NCBI RefSeq assembly: GCF_000240225.1
Contig: NZ_AGUD01000006.1
Location: 1-64,000, forward strand
Source: Patulibacter medicamentivorans
Lineage (GTDB): Bacteria > Actinomycetota > Thermoleophilia > Solirubrobacterales > Solirubrobacteraceae
Direction: 5' to 3'
Length of the DNA: 64,000 nt
In this document: in pieces, positions 33,136-41,021 of the stretch
Numbering within the stretch: the first letter of the stretch is position 1
How the letters are laid out: each line of letters starts with the position of its first letter
Translations under genes and position numbers: made by a program
The notes under the pieces: generated by a model
Told to the model about the DNA's origin: nothing
The model's input: the letters and a program-made list of their open reading frames with translations, nothing else
Databases searched by the model: none

Positions 33136-34245
33136 GTGCCGCCCGCCTTCGCTCTCCGCCCGCTTCTACTCTCGCTGCTGCTGCTCGTCGTGGCCGTCGC
33201 GGCGCCCGCCGCCGCCCGCGCGCAGGCGCTGCCACCTGAGCAGCCGGTGACCGGGACGGTGGTGAGCGCCGTCGACGGCACACCGGTCGCGGGGGTCCAC
33301 GTCCGCTTCGCCAGCACCAGCGCCGACGTCCGCACCCGCGACCCCTCCGACGCCGAGGGCCGCTTCGGCCTGAAGATCCGGGCGGGGACCTACATGGTCG
33401 AGGCCACCAACGACGACGCCGAGCCGTTCACGGGGACCGACGACCGCTGGCTGGTCGGTCCGAGCGACGGGTCGTCGAACTACGAGACCGCGCCCCGGGT
33501 CACGGTCGCGGAGGGCCAGCCGCTGATCGGCGTCGTCGTGCGAGTGGCGCCCCGCCCGCGCTACGACGTCTGCCGCGACGGGTTGCTGCTCGAGGGCTAC
33601 GAGGGACCCGATCCCGCTGGGCCGCCCGCCGGCTGCCCCCGGGGCCGGATCCCGAGGATCACCAGCCTGCCGTGGGACTACGCCGCCGTGGTCTACGTGC
33701 TCGGCACCTTCCGTCCGACCGACGCCCAGCTCGCCGCGGCGGGCTTCACGCGCGACAGCCTGCGTGCGGCCGGCGAGTGGATCCTGGCGCACCCCGACGC
33801 CGGCTGGCCGACCGTCAACTCCGGCGTGATCGCGCTCCTCCGCCACGGGATCGCCCAGATGGAGGCCGAGGCGCAGCGGCACGGGACGCCGTCGCCGGTG
33901 ATCCCGTTGCCCTCGGTGGCGCCGGTGGTGCTCGGCCAGCCGACGCGGGTGCCCTCCAACGGCTCGTTCGGGATGCCGGTCGCCTGCGTCGGCAGCGACA
34001 CGTGCCGCGGCACGGTGACCCTGACCACCCGCGCGCCGGCCGCCGGCCGCCGCGGCAGCGCCCGCATGGTCACGATCGCCCGCCGGAGCGTCCGCTCGCG
34101 CCGGACCGGCACCGTCGCCCGCCTGCGGCTGAACGCCACCGGCCGCCGCCTGCTCCGCACCCGCAAGCGGATCGTGGTGACCGTGGCGTGGAAGGCCCCG
34201 GGCCAGCGCACGGTCAGCGAGCGGCGCACCGTCCGGCGTCGCTGA
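33136..34245 (+). CDS. Secreted protein with carboxypeptidase-regulatory-like domain
   Basis: The protein has 369 residues. I placed the start at GTG 33136 because it leads straight into a signal peptide (ALRPLLLSLLLLVVAVAAPA, cleavage near AARAQ). The open frame upstream is low-complexity. A beta-sandwich of the carboxypeptidase-regulatory (CarboxypepD_reg) type follows: VTGTVVSAVDGTPVAGVHV and RFGLKIRAGTYMVEA. Then comes a unique region with two Cys pairs, and a very basic C-terminus rich in Arg. It is extracellular or surface-bound, and its function is unknown. Base composition here returns to the extreme G+C of the mce region. The 240 bp before it (32896-33135) hold nothing that I recognise. 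Confidence 0.6.
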   Translation: MPPAFALRPLLLSLLLLVVAVAAPAAARAQALPPEQPVTGTVVSAVDGTPVAGVHVRFASTSADVRTRDPSDAEGRFGLKIRAGTYMVEATNDDAEPFTGTDDRWLVGPSDGSSNYETAPRVTVAEGQPLIGVVVRVAPRPRYDVCRDGLLLEGYEGPDPAGPPAGCPRGRIPRITSLPWDYAAVVYVLGTFRPTDAQLAAAGFTRDSLRAAGEWILAHPDAGWPTVNSGVIALLRHGIAQMEAEAQRHGTPSPVIPLPSVAPVVLGQPTRVPSNGSFGMPVACVGSDTCRGTVTLTTRAPAAGRRGSARMVTIARRSVRSRRTGTVARLRLNATGRRLLRTRKRIVVTVAWKAPGQRTVSERRTVRRR

Positions 34246-34416
34246 CGCGTGGGCCGGTCGGCGGGGTTCACCGTGGCGTAGCTGGCGGGAGCGGGCTCGG
34301 CGGGCTCCGGCCTCCGTCCGGGTGGCGCAAGCGGGACCCCGATGTCGAACCACGATCAGGTCAGCAACTGGCCTATATGTGCGGCAGGCTGCCGAGGACG
34401 GCATCCGGCCCCGCGC

Positions 34417-34444
34417 CTCCCGTCGCGCCCGAGCGCGACGGGAG
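34417..34444 (+). other. Perfect 11-bp hairpin in the leader of the AlkZ-like gene
   Basis: Arms CTCCCGTCGCG / CGCGACGGGAG enclose a 6-nt loop, ending 31 bp before the RBS of the 34486 gene. It could be a terminator for the upstream secreted-protein gene (172 bp after its stop) or an element in the 5' leader. No T-tract is present. Confidence 0.45.
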
Positions 34445-34485
34445 CGAACCGGCTGCCGCGCAACCGCGAGCAACGAAGGAGACCC

Positions 34486-35658
34486 ATGGGTTCCCCGGCC
34501 GACAGCGTGTCGTGGGACGAAGCGTCCGCTCGGCGCCTGGAGCGCAGCGCTCTTGCGACGCCCGCCGCCACGGCAGGCCCTGCCGAGCTGGTCCGCGCCC
34601 TCTGCGGTGCGCACGCCCAGGTCCTGTCCGCCGCCGAGCTGTCGGTCGGCATCAGGTCCGCGGTCGCGACCCGCAGCGACATCCGCGCCGCCCTGTGGGA
34701 GGAGCGCAGCCTGGTCAAGACGCACGGCCCCCGCGGCACCGTCCACCTGCTGCCGACGGCCGACCTGCCGATGTGGATCGGCGCCCTGTCGACCATGCCG
34801 CATCCGGCCAATCCGTTCCCGGAGCACATCCGGTTGACCGACGAGCAGACGGAGCAGGTGGTCGCCGCGATCGGACAGGTGCTGGCCGGCGCCGAGCTCA
34901 CCGTCGACGAGTTGACCGAGGCGCTCGTCGAAGCCACCGGGCCGTGGGCCGGCGATCTGGTCATGCCCGCGTTCCAGGAGATGTGGCCGCGCTGGCGGCA
35001 GGCGGTGACCCTGGCCGCGTACCGCGGGGTGCTGTGCTTCGGCCCGAGCAAGGGCCGCAAGGTCACGTACACCAACCCACGGCGCCACCTGCCGAGCTTC
35101 GAGCCCGTCGACGGGCCCCTTGCGCAGGCGCGGCTCCTGGAGCGCTACCTGCACGCCTACGGCCCCGCCACCCCGCAGAGCTACGCGAAGTGGCTGAGTG
35201 CACCGCGCAGCTGGGCCACCGAGCTGTTCGGCTCCCTCGAAGGCAGCGGACGCATCCAGCGCATCGGCCTCGACTCGACCCCCGCCTGGGTGAACGCCGG
35301 CGACACCGGGTTCTCCCAGGCGCCGCCGCGCGGGGTGCGCCTGCTGCCGTACTTCGACGCCTACGTCGTGGCCGGCCAGCCACGCGAGCGGCTCTACCCC
35401 GGCCGGGCGGCCGAGCGTGCCCTCACCCCGAGCGGGCAGGCAGGCAACTACCCGGTGCTCCTGATCGACGGCGTCGTCTCAGGCGTGTGGCACCAGCGGC
35501 GCTCCGGCAAGAGGCTCTCGATCACCGTGGAACCGCTCGGCGAGCTGTCCACGGCGCACCGCGCCGCGCTCGACGAGCAGGTCGAGCGGGTCGCGGCCGT
35601 CCTGGAGGGCAGGCCGGAGCTCGCGATCGGCACGGTGACCGCGGGGGCGCACGCCTGA
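34486..35658 (+). CDS. AlkZ/HTH_42-family winged-helix DNA-binding protein
   Basis: The protein has 390 residues from ATG 34486 with RBS AAGGAG. It resembles the winged-helix family (PF06224, formerly DUF1006) that includes DNA glycosylases AlkZ and YcaQ: LVRALCGAHAQVLSAAELSV near the N-terminus, RSLVKTHGPRGTVHLL (about 77-92), and a C-terminal domain with LLPYFDAYVVAGQPRERLY and the ending VSGVWHQRR. Members excise alkylated or cross-linked bases or are encoded next to antibiotic genes as self-protection. The true catalytic Gln motif cannot be assigned with certainty here. It is monocistronic and faces the SnoaL-like gene. Confidence 0.7.
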   Translation: MGSPADSVSWDEASARRLERSALATPAATAGPAELVRALCGAHAQVLSAAELSVGIRSAVATRSDIRAALWEERSLVKTHGPRGTVHLLPTADLPMWIGALSTMPHPANPFPEHIRLTDEQTEQVVAAIGQVLAGAELTVDELTEALVEATGPWAGDLVMPAFQEMWPRWRQAVTLAAYRGVLCFGPSKGRKVTYTNPRRHLPSFEPVDGPLAQARLLERYLHAYGPATPQSYAKWLSAPRSWATELFGSLEGSGRIQRIGLDSTPAWVNAGDTGFSQAPPRGVRLLPYFDAYVVAGQPRERLYPGRAAERALTPSGQAGNYPVLLIDGVVSGVWHQRRSGKRLSITVEPLGELSTAHRAALDEQVERVAAVLEGRPELAIGTVTAGAHA

Positions 35659-35691
35659 CGGGCGAGCGCGACGGGACCACGCAGGGCCTTG

Positions 35692-36036
35692 CTACCCCGC
35701 GTGGGGCAGGACCATCAGCGCGGCGATCTGGTCGTCACGGAGCGCGAACAGGAAGTCGAGGTCGACGACGCCGCCCGGGAAGTCTCCTTCGAGGTGCTGC
35801 ACGAGCTTGAAGCCGTCGCGCCCCGACGCGCCCCGGGCGACGACGGTCGCCGTGAACGTGACGGCATCCGCGGTCGCCTGGCGCCAGGCGCGGATCTCGT
35901 CGCGGCCGACGAAGGTCCGTCCCTCGTCCAGCACGACGCCGTGAGGCAGGAAGCAGGCGGCGAAGGCCGCCCAGTCCGCGGCCTCGGTGGCCTGCAGGAA
36001 GCGGTCGATCACGGCCGGGGTCTTGGTGGTGCTCAT
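35692..36036 (-). CDS. SnoaL/NTF2-fold small protein
   Basis: The protein has 114 residues, starting 17 bp after the SDR stop (- strand), so it is in the same operon. The start is ATG 36036. The frame stays open upstream but overlaps the SDR gene. The sequence fits the SnoaL-like cone fold: VIDRFLQATEAADWAAFAAC, FLPHGVVLDEG, FVGRDEIRAW and a GVVDLDFLFAL strand at the end. Proteins of this fold are polyketide cyclases, ketosteroid isomerases, or enzymes of unknown role. An SDR partner suggests action on a ketone or hydroxyl compound. It is a single domain, probably a dimer. Confidence 0.72.
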   Translation of the reverse strand: MSTTKTPAVIDRFLQATEAADWAAFAACFLPHGVVLDEGRTFVGRDEIRAWRQATADAVTFTATVVARGASGRDGFKLVQHLEGDFPGGVVDLDFLFALRDDQIAALMVLPHAG

Positions 36037-36053
36037 CTGCGTACCGCCGTTTC

Positions 36054-36839
36054 CTAGATGGTGGAGAGGGTGCCGCCGTCGATCACGTGCTCGCTCCCGG
36101 TGATCGCCGAGGCGCGGTCGGAGACCAGGAAGGCGATCAGCTCGGCGACCTCCTCGGGGCGAGCGAAGCGCCCGAGCGGGACGCCTCCCAGCGAATCCAG
36201 CAGGCCCTGGAGCGCCTCGGCGGTGCCGATGCCCTGGCCGTGGGCGATCCGCGCCACGAGCGCGTCCGCCGCGGCGGTCTGGATCCCGCCGGGCGCGACC
36301 GTGTTGACGCGGATGCCCTTCGGCGCGAGCTCGGTGGCCAGGCCCTTGCTGTAGACGCTCAGCGCCGCCTTGGCCGCCGCATAGGCGAGGGTGGCGTCGT
36401 GGAGCGGCATGCGTCGCTGGATCGACGAGACGTGGACGATCGCGCCGCCGCCCCGCTCGATCATCGCGGGGATCAGGCGCCGGTCCAGGCGCACGGCACC
36501 GAGCAGGTTGAGCTGCAGCTCCGCCAGCCACGTCTCGTCGGTGAGCGCGGCGAAGCCCCCCGCCGGGGCGCTCGATCCTCCGACGACGTGGACGACGACG
36601 TCGACCGCCTGGTTCCCCTGGAGCCGATCGGCGATCTCGTCCGCCCCCGCGGGCGTCGTGGCGTCCGCCGCGATGAACAGCTCCGGATGCGGGTAGCCGT
36701 GGGGCATCGAGCGGGCGGTCGCGAGCACCGTCGCTCCCGCCGCCCGCAGCCGCTCCACGGTGGCGGCGCCCGTGCCCTTCGTGCCGCCGGTCACCAGGGC
36801 GCGACGTCCCCGCAGGAACCGCTCGGAGTCGGTGGTCAT
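36054..36839 (-). CDS. Short-chain dehydrogenase/reductase
   Basis: The protein has 261 residues. It has a Rossmann NAD(P) loop TGGTKGTG (about 18-25) and the catalytic Ser138/139-Tyr153-Lys157 (YAAAK), with the usual ending GSEHVIDGG. The structural NNAG motif is replaced by HVVGG, a common variant. The position after beta-2 (TARSM) hints at NADP(H). It is divergent from a TetR gene, with a large inverted repeat between them (36877-36911), so it is probably repressed by that TetR. It is cotranscribed with the SnoaL-like gene. The substrate is unknown. Confidence 0.88.
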   Translation of the reverse strand: MTTDSERFLRGRRALVTGGTKGTGAATVERLRAAGATVLATARSMPHGYPHPELFIAADATTPAGADEIADRLQGNQAVDVVVHVVGGSSAPAGGFAALTDETWLAELQLNLLGAVRLDRRLIPAMIERGGGAIVHVSSIQRRMPLHDATLAYAAAKAALSVYSKGLATELAPKGIRVNTVAPGGIQTAAADALVARIAHGQGIGTAEALQGLLDSLGGVPLGRFARPEEVAELIAFLVSDRASAITGSEHVIDGGTLSTI

Positions 36840-36876
36840 CGTTCGTGTCCCTTCATCGATTCGATACAGAAGATCC

Positions 36877-36922
36877 TATAGCGATCGGATAGAGAATGTA
36901 GCATCGCTATACGCGCTATCGT
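36877..36922. promoter_or_regulatory. Divergent operator and promoters, SDR / TetR
   Basis: A 9-bp inverted repeat TATAGCGAT-N17-ATCGCTATA (36877-36885, 36903-36911) lies between the genes. On the + strand a -10 TATCGT (36917-36922) ends seven bases before the TetR GTG. On the - strand TAGGAT (36873-36878) could be the SDR -10. The repeat overlaps or abuts both, as expected for a repressor controlling both directions. This stretch is also the most A+T-rich seen nearby. Confidence 0.55.
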
Positions 36923-36929
36923 CGAAGCC

Positions 36930-37652
36930 GTGGCCAAGAGCGACTCCGACGGCAGCAGCACCCGGGACCGGCTGCTGCTCGCGGCCGCCGATCTGCTGGA
37001 GGCCGCGCAGGGCGGCGAGGTCTCGACCCGCGCGATCTGCGAGGCCGCCGGCGTCCAGGCGCCGACGCTGTACCACCACTTCGGCAGCAAGCAGGAGCTG
37101 CTCGACGCGGTCGTCACCCACGGGTTCAAGGCGTTCCTCGCCGAGCGGCCGTCGCCGATCCGGGACGACGGCGACCCGATCGAGGACATCCGCCGCGGTT
37201 GGGACCTGCACGTCCGCTACGGGACCGAGAACCCGGGCTTCTACTCGCGCGTCTACGGTCGAGCCATCCCCGGACGCCCGTGCGGCGTCGTCGCCGAGGT
37301 CGAGGCGATGATCCTGCACGCGCTGCAACCCGCCGCGCGGCAGGGACGGCTGCGGATCGCGCCCGAGCGGGCCGCGCGACAGATCCTGGCCGCCAGCACC
37401 GGCGTGGTCCTCACGCTGATCAGCCAGCCGGACGCCGACGCCGACCCGACCCTCTCCGAGGCCGTCCGCGACGCGGTCCTCGCGCGGATCAGCACCGACT
37501 CCGACGGCGGCGACCACCCCGCGGAGCCCGGCGCCGCGACCGCCGCGACGGCGATCGCGCTGCGCGCCGCCCTGCATGAGGACGCCGGACCGCTCGGCCC
37601 CGCCGAAGCCGCCCTGCTCGACGAGTGGCTGGACCGACTCAGCCGCGGATGA
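36930..37652 (+). CDS. TetR-family transcriptional regulator
   Basis: The protein has 240 residues from a leaderless GTG. The N-terminal HTH reads VSTRAICEAAGVQAPTLYHHF (about 31-51; LYHHFGSK is the hallmark end of the TetR DNA-binding domain). The ligand-binding part (DLHVRYGTENPGFYSRVYG and following) is variable. It most likely represses the divergent SDR-SnoaL operon and itself through the 36877-36911 repeat. The C-terminal region is acidic and Ala-rich. Confidence 0.9.
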   Translation: MAKSDSDGSSTRDRLLLAAADLLEAAQGGEVSTRAICEAAGVQAPTLYHHFGSKQELLDAVVTHGFKAFLAERPSPIRDDGDPIEDIRRGWDLHVRYGTENPGFYSRVYGRAIPGRPCGVVAEVEAMILHALQPAARQGRLRIAPERAARQILAASTGVVLTLISQPDADADPTLSEAVRDAVLARISTDSDGGDHPAEPGAATAATAIALRAALHEDAGPLGPAEAALLDEWLDRLSRG

Positions 37653-37657
37653 CGGGA

Positions 37658-37713
37658 CGTGGCGCCCGCGCTGGCGGCAGGTTCGAGCGCCACGGCTCGG
37701 GCCGTTCGCGGCC
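37658..37713. terminator. Hairpins between convergent TetR genes
   Basis: CGTGGCGC / GCGCCACG (37658-37665, 37687-37694) form one stem with a 21-nt loop. GGCCG-TTCG-CGGCC (37700-37713), with a stable TTCG tetraloop, forms another. Both lie in the 75-bp gap between convergent genes and are plausible terminators for either strand. Confidence 0.45.
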
Positions 37714-37727
37714 GGGCACCGAGGCGC

Positions 37728-38408
37728 TCACCCGCCCGCGCGGGCGTGGAGCCCGATCGCCAGCGTGGTGAGGTAGTCCGCGAGCGTGGCGGGGAACTCG
37801 ATCTGGTGGAGCGCGAGGCGCGGGTCGGCCGCGCAGGCCTCGAGCAGGGCCGCGGGCGGCCGGGCGTGCGGCCACAGCGACGAGGTCATCACCCAGATCG
37901 CGACCAGGTACTTCCAGGCGCCGTCCTCGTCGAGCTCGGGGAGGGCGTCGCGGACCAGCCCGGTGAGGGCCTCTCCGTCGGCGAGGCCGGCGAGCTTGTG
38001 GCGGGTGATCGCCTCGACGGAGACGTTGCGCTCGAGAACCGTCGACTGCGCGCTGATGAGGTCGCAGAGCGCCGGCCGCTCCGCGAGCGAGGCGGCGATC
38101 GCGCCGGCGAGCTGCTCGGCGCGGCGCGCGAACCCGGCGCGGGGCCGGACCGCGGACGGCAGCTCGGTCGCGAGCTGGGCGAGCCACTCGCGGATCGAGG
38201 CCTGGAGGAGCTCCAGCAGCACGGCCTCGCGCGAGTCGAAGTAGCGCAGGACGTTGGACTTCGCGAGGCCGACGCGGCGGCTGAGCTCGTTGAGCGAGAG
38301 CTCCGCGACGGGCATCTCCTCGAGCATCGCGGCGGCGGCGGCGAGGATCGCCTGGCTGCGGACGGCGCGCTGCTCGTCGTTGCGGGCGCGTTGGAAGGTG
38401 GCGGCCAT
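37728..38408 (-). CDS. TetR-family regulator of the MFS exporter
   Basis: The protein has 226 residues from ATG 38408. The HTH is ELSLNELSRRVGLAKSNVLR followed by YFDSREAVLLELL, and this LAKSNVLRYF form is typical of regulators next to exporters. Its own promoter carries the 11-bp palindrome GACCGGTGGTC (38425-38435). The same palindrome type recurs in the promoter of the MFS gene at 39964-40028, so it should repress both and release on binding a toxic ligand. The MFS gene lies upstream of it on the same strand, 68 bp away, but it has its own promoter. Confidence 0.88.
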   Translation of the reverse strand: MAATFQRARNDEQRAVRSQAILAAAAAMLEEMPVAELSLNELSRRVGLAKSNVLRYFDSREAVLLELLQASIREWLAQLATELPSAVRPRAGFARRAEQLAGAIAASLAERPALCDLISAQSTVLERNVSVEAITRHKLAGLADGEALTGLVRDALPELDEDGAWKYLVAIWVMTSSLWPHARPPAALLEACAADPRLALHQIEFPATLADYLTTLAIGLHARAGG

Positions 38409-38416
38409 CTGCTCAG

Positions 38417-38435
38417 ATCCTAGGGACCGGTGGTC
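38417..38435 (-). promoter_or_regulatory. TetR autoregulated promoter (TAGGAT + GACCGGTGGTC)
   Basis: The -10 TAGGAT (38417-38422, - strand) ends eight bases before the ATG, so the mRNA is nearly leaderless. The operator GACCGGTGGTC (38425-38435) lies directly upstream in the spacer. A repressor here would exclude RNA polymerase. Confidence 0.6.
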
Positions 38436-38476
38436 TGTTTCGGGGCGGGCGAGATCGCCCGCCCCGTCCGTCCCGG

Positions 38477-39940
38477 TCAATGGGCGAACACCGGCTCCCG
38501 GTCGGGAGCGGCGTCGGGCGCCGCGGCCGGCAGCAGCAGCCAGGCCGCGATCGAACCGGCGGCGAAGATCGCCGCGGCCCAGGTGAAGGCGGCCGCGTAC
38601 CCGTGCACGGCGCTCTGCGCGGCGACGTCGGCGACCGTCCGGTGCGACGACGCGTAGCTGCTCGCCGCGCTCGCCGCCAGCGTGCTCAGGAGCGCGGTGC
38701 CGATCGAGCCGCCGATCTGCTGGCCGGTGTTGACCAGTGCCGAGGCGACGCCCGCGTCGGTGCCCTCGACGCCGCGGGTCGCCGTCTCCATCGCGGTCCC
38801 GAAGATCAGGCCGAGCCCGACGCCGAGCACGAGCAGCCCGGGCAGCACCGCCGTGGCGTAGGACGAGTCGACCTCGACGCCGGTGAACAGCAGCATCGCG
38901 GCGGCGCTGAGGACCATGCCGCCGGCGACCAGCGGCCGGGGGCCGACGCGCGGCAGCAGGCGGGTCTGGCCGATCGCGCCGACCGGCATGATCACCGCCA
39001 TCATCGGCAGGAACGCCAGGCCGGAGACCAGGGGCGAGAAGCCGAGGGTCTGCTGCAGGTAGTAGGTCAGGAACAGGAAGACGCCGAACATCCCCGCGCC
39101 GACGATCGCGATCGAGAGGAACCCGCCCGCCCGCGGCCCGTCGGCGATCACGCGCAGCGGCAGCAGCGGATGCTCGACGCGCCGCTCGACGGCGACGAAC
39201 GCGCCGATCAGGGCGACGCCGGCGGCGAGGCCCGCGATCGTCAGGGCCGAGCCCCAGCCGTGGGACTCGGCGTTGGAGAACCCGTAGACCAGGGCGAACA
39301 GGCCGGACGAGGCGGTGAGCGTGCCGGGCAGGTCGATCGGTGCGCGGTCGCCGGCGGTCGCGTCGCGGCTGAGCAGCCGCAGCGCCGCGACGGCCGTCGG
39401 CACGGCGAGGGCCAGGTTGACGAACATCGTCCAGCGCCAGTCCAGCAGCTCGGTCAGCGCGCCGCCGAGGATTAGGCCCAGTGCGGCGCCGGAGGCGCCG
39501 ATCACGCCGAAGACCGAGAACGCGCGGTTGCGCTCCTCGGCGACGGTGAAGGTCGTGGTGAGCAGGCTCAGCGCCGCGGGCGCGAGCAGCGCGGCGAACG
39601 CGCCCTGGAGCGCGCGGGCGCCGACGAGGACGCCGAGGCTGTCGGCGAAGCCGCCGAGCGCGGACGCAGCGGCGAACCCGGCCAGCCCGGTGACGAACAC
39701 GCGCTTGCGGCCGAAGACGTCGCCGAGCCGGCCGCCGAGCAGCAGCAGGCTGCCGAACGACAGCGCGTAGGCGGTGATGATCCACTGGCGCGACTCGTCG
39801 GAGAAGCCGAGGTCGGCCTGGGCGGACGGCAGGGCGATGTTCACGATCGTCGCGTCGAGCACGACCATCAGTTGCGCGATCCCGATGATCGCCAGGATCC
39901 ACCAGCGACGTCCGCTGGCCTCCGTGGGTGTCGTGGGCAT
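38477..39940 (-). CDS. MFS exporter, 14-TM DHA2 (EmrB/QacA) family
   Basis: The protein has 487 residues with about 14 membrane segments. The N-terminal motif D1 (LDATIVNIALPSAQADL, about residues 28-44) with its membrane Asp, the motif-A loop (GGRLGDVFGRKRVF, about 72-85) and the motif-C-like GASGAALGLILGG (about 149-161) are all present. It would expel hydrophobic drugs, biocides or pathway intermediates in exchange for protons. RBS GAGGA precedes the ATG. The promoter has a perfect TTGACA -35 that is covered by a 31-bp operator palindrome (39998-40028). An SDR gene is divergent. Confidence 0.9.
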   Translation of the reverse strand: MPTTPTEASGRRWWILAIIGIAQLMVVLDATIVNIALPSAQADLGFSDESRQWIITAYALSFGSLLLLGGRLGDVFGRKRVFVTGLAGFAAASALGGFADSLGVLVGARALQGAFAALLAPAALSLLTTTFTVAEERNRAFSVFGVIGASGAALGLILGGALTELLDWRWTMFVNLALAVPTAVAALRLLSRDATAGDRAPIDLPGTLTASSGLFALVYGFSNAESHGWGSALTIAGLAAGVALIGAFVAVERRVEHPLLPLRVIADGPRAGGFLSIAIVGAGMFGVFLFLTYYLQQTLGFSPLVSGLAFLPMMAVIMPVGAIGQTRLLPRVGPRPLVAGGMVLSAAAMLLFTGVEVDSSYATAVLPGLLVLGVGLGLIFGTAMETATRGVEGTDAGVASALVNTGQQIGGSIGTALLSTLAASAASSYASSHRTVADVAAQSAVHGYAAAFTWAAAIFAAGSIAAWLLLPAAAPDAAPDREPVFAH

Positions 39941-39963
39941 GGGCCCGTCCTCTCGTGATTTGC

Positions 39964-39976
39964 AGACCGGCGGTCT
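39964..39976. promoter_or_regulatory. TetR operator copy AGACCGGCGGTCT
   Basis: This 13-bp palindrome matches the site at 38425-38435. It lies just downstream of the predicted MFS transcription start (near 39981), so a bound repressor would add a roadblock. Confidence 0.6.
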
Positions 39977-39987
39977 GTTGTGTCACC

Positions 39988-40028
39988 AGTACAGCGAACC
40001 ACCGGTCTCTTGTCAAGAGACCGGTGGT
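39988..40028 (-). promoter_or_regulatory. MFS promoter buried in a 31-bp palindrome
   Basis: On the - strand TTGACA (40011-40016), a 17-bp spacer and TGTACT (39988-39993) make a near-consensus sigma-70 promoter. The palindrome has perfect 14-bp arms (39998-40011, 40015-40028) with a 3-bp centre, and contains two back-to-back copies of the ACCACCGGTCT / AGACCGGTGGT operator. It covers the -35 and most of the spacer. The divergent SDR gene (40212) may be controlled from the same site. Confidence 0.65.
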
Positions 40029-40211
40029 CGATTATTTGGCGGCGCGAGCGGGCCGAGCCTCGTGGAACGTCGTCTTGCCGAAACCTGCGAACCGCGGCGA
40101 TCGGGTTCGTCGATCGCGACGACATCCGGCGGCGGGGCCGTCGTTACGTTCGCGGCGGGTGGGTCGCCGAGGGCTGCTCCACCCGCGGATCCCCTGCAAC
40201 GGAAGGAACCC

Positions 40212-40970
40212 ATGACGGAACTGCACGGCCGTCGCGCGCTGGTCACCGGCGGCGCGAGCGGCATCGGCCGGGCCATCGCCGAGTCGCTCGTCGCGGCCGG
40301 GGCCCAGGTGGTCATCAGCGACATCGACCGGGAGGCGGGCTCGGCGACGGCGAGCGAGATCGGCGACGCCGTCCGCTTCGTGGCCTGCGACGTCACCGAC
40401 GGCGAGCAGGTCGCGGCGGCGGTCTCGTTCACGACCGGCGAGCTCGGCGGCCTCGACATCCTCGTCAACAACGCGGGCGTGGAGATCCTCAAGCCGCTGC
40501 TGGAGCAGACCGACGAGGAGTTCCGGCGGCTGATGGACATCAACGTGACCGGGGTCTTCCTGGGCATGAAGCACGCGCTGCCGGCGCTGACCGAGAGCCG
40601 CGGGGTGATCGTGAACATGGCGTCGGTGGCCGGGATCAACGGCTGTCCGCTGCTCGGCTCGTACTGCGCGTCGAAGGCCGGCGTGATCCAGCTGACGCGG
40701 GTCGCCGCGCTCGAGCTGCGCGACGCCGGGATCCGGGTCAACGCGGTCTGCCCCGCCTTCGTCGACACGCCGATGGTCGACCGCGCCGGCCCGATCGTCG
40801 AGAGCGCGCTCGGGACGCCGTTCTCCGGGATCGTCGAGCAGGTCCAGGGCCGGCTCGGCACCACCGCCGAGGTCGCCGAGGTGGTCCGGTTCCTCGCCTC
40901 CGACCGGGCGTCCTGGACCACCGGCTCGCACTACGTCGTCGACGGCGGCATGACCGCCAACCTGCTCTAG
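40212..40970 (+). CDS. Short-chain dehydrogenase/reductase
   Basis: The protein has 252 residues from ATG 40212 with RBS GGAAGGA. It is a classical SDR: TGGASGIGRA cofactor loop, an Asp after beta-2 (SDIDRE) favouring NAD(H), NNAG, and catalytic Ser138-Tyr151-Lys155 (YCASK), ending in GSHYVVDGG. It is divergent from the TetR-controlled MFS gene, and its 5' region (the other half of the 271-bp gap) holds the operator palindrome. It may modify the compound that the exporter removes. A long hairpin follows its stop. Confidence 0.9.
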   Translation: MTELHGRRALVTGGASGIGRAIAESLVAAGAQVVISDIDREAGSATASEIGDAVRFVACDVTDGEQVAAAVSFTTGELGGLDILVNNAGVEILKPLLEQTDEEFRRLMDINVTGVFLGMKHALPALTESRGVIVNMASVAGINGCPLLGSYCASKAGVIQLTRVAALELRDAGIRVNAVCPAFVDTPMVDRAGPIVESALGTPFSGIVEQVQGRLGTTAEVAEVVRFLASDRASWTTGSHYVVDGGMTANLL

Positions 40971-40979
40971 GACCGCCGT

Positions 40980-41021
40980 GGGGCCGGCGGCCCGGCGCGG
41001 TCACGCCGGGTCGCCGGCCCC
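40980..41021. terminator. Long two-stem hairpin between convergent SDR and PucR genes
   Basis: Outer arms GGGGCCGGCG / CGCCGGCCCC (40980-40989, 41012-41021) enclose an inner stem CCCGGCG / CGCCGGG (40991-40997, 41004-41010). It begins 9 bp after the SDR stop and covers the last codons of the - strand PucR gene, fitting a bidirectional terminator. Confidence 0.6.

Noticed and set aside
34374-34379. TATATG as a -10 element for the AlkZ-like gene
   Set aside because: It lacks the final T of TANNNT and has no matching -35. It is too weak to annotate.
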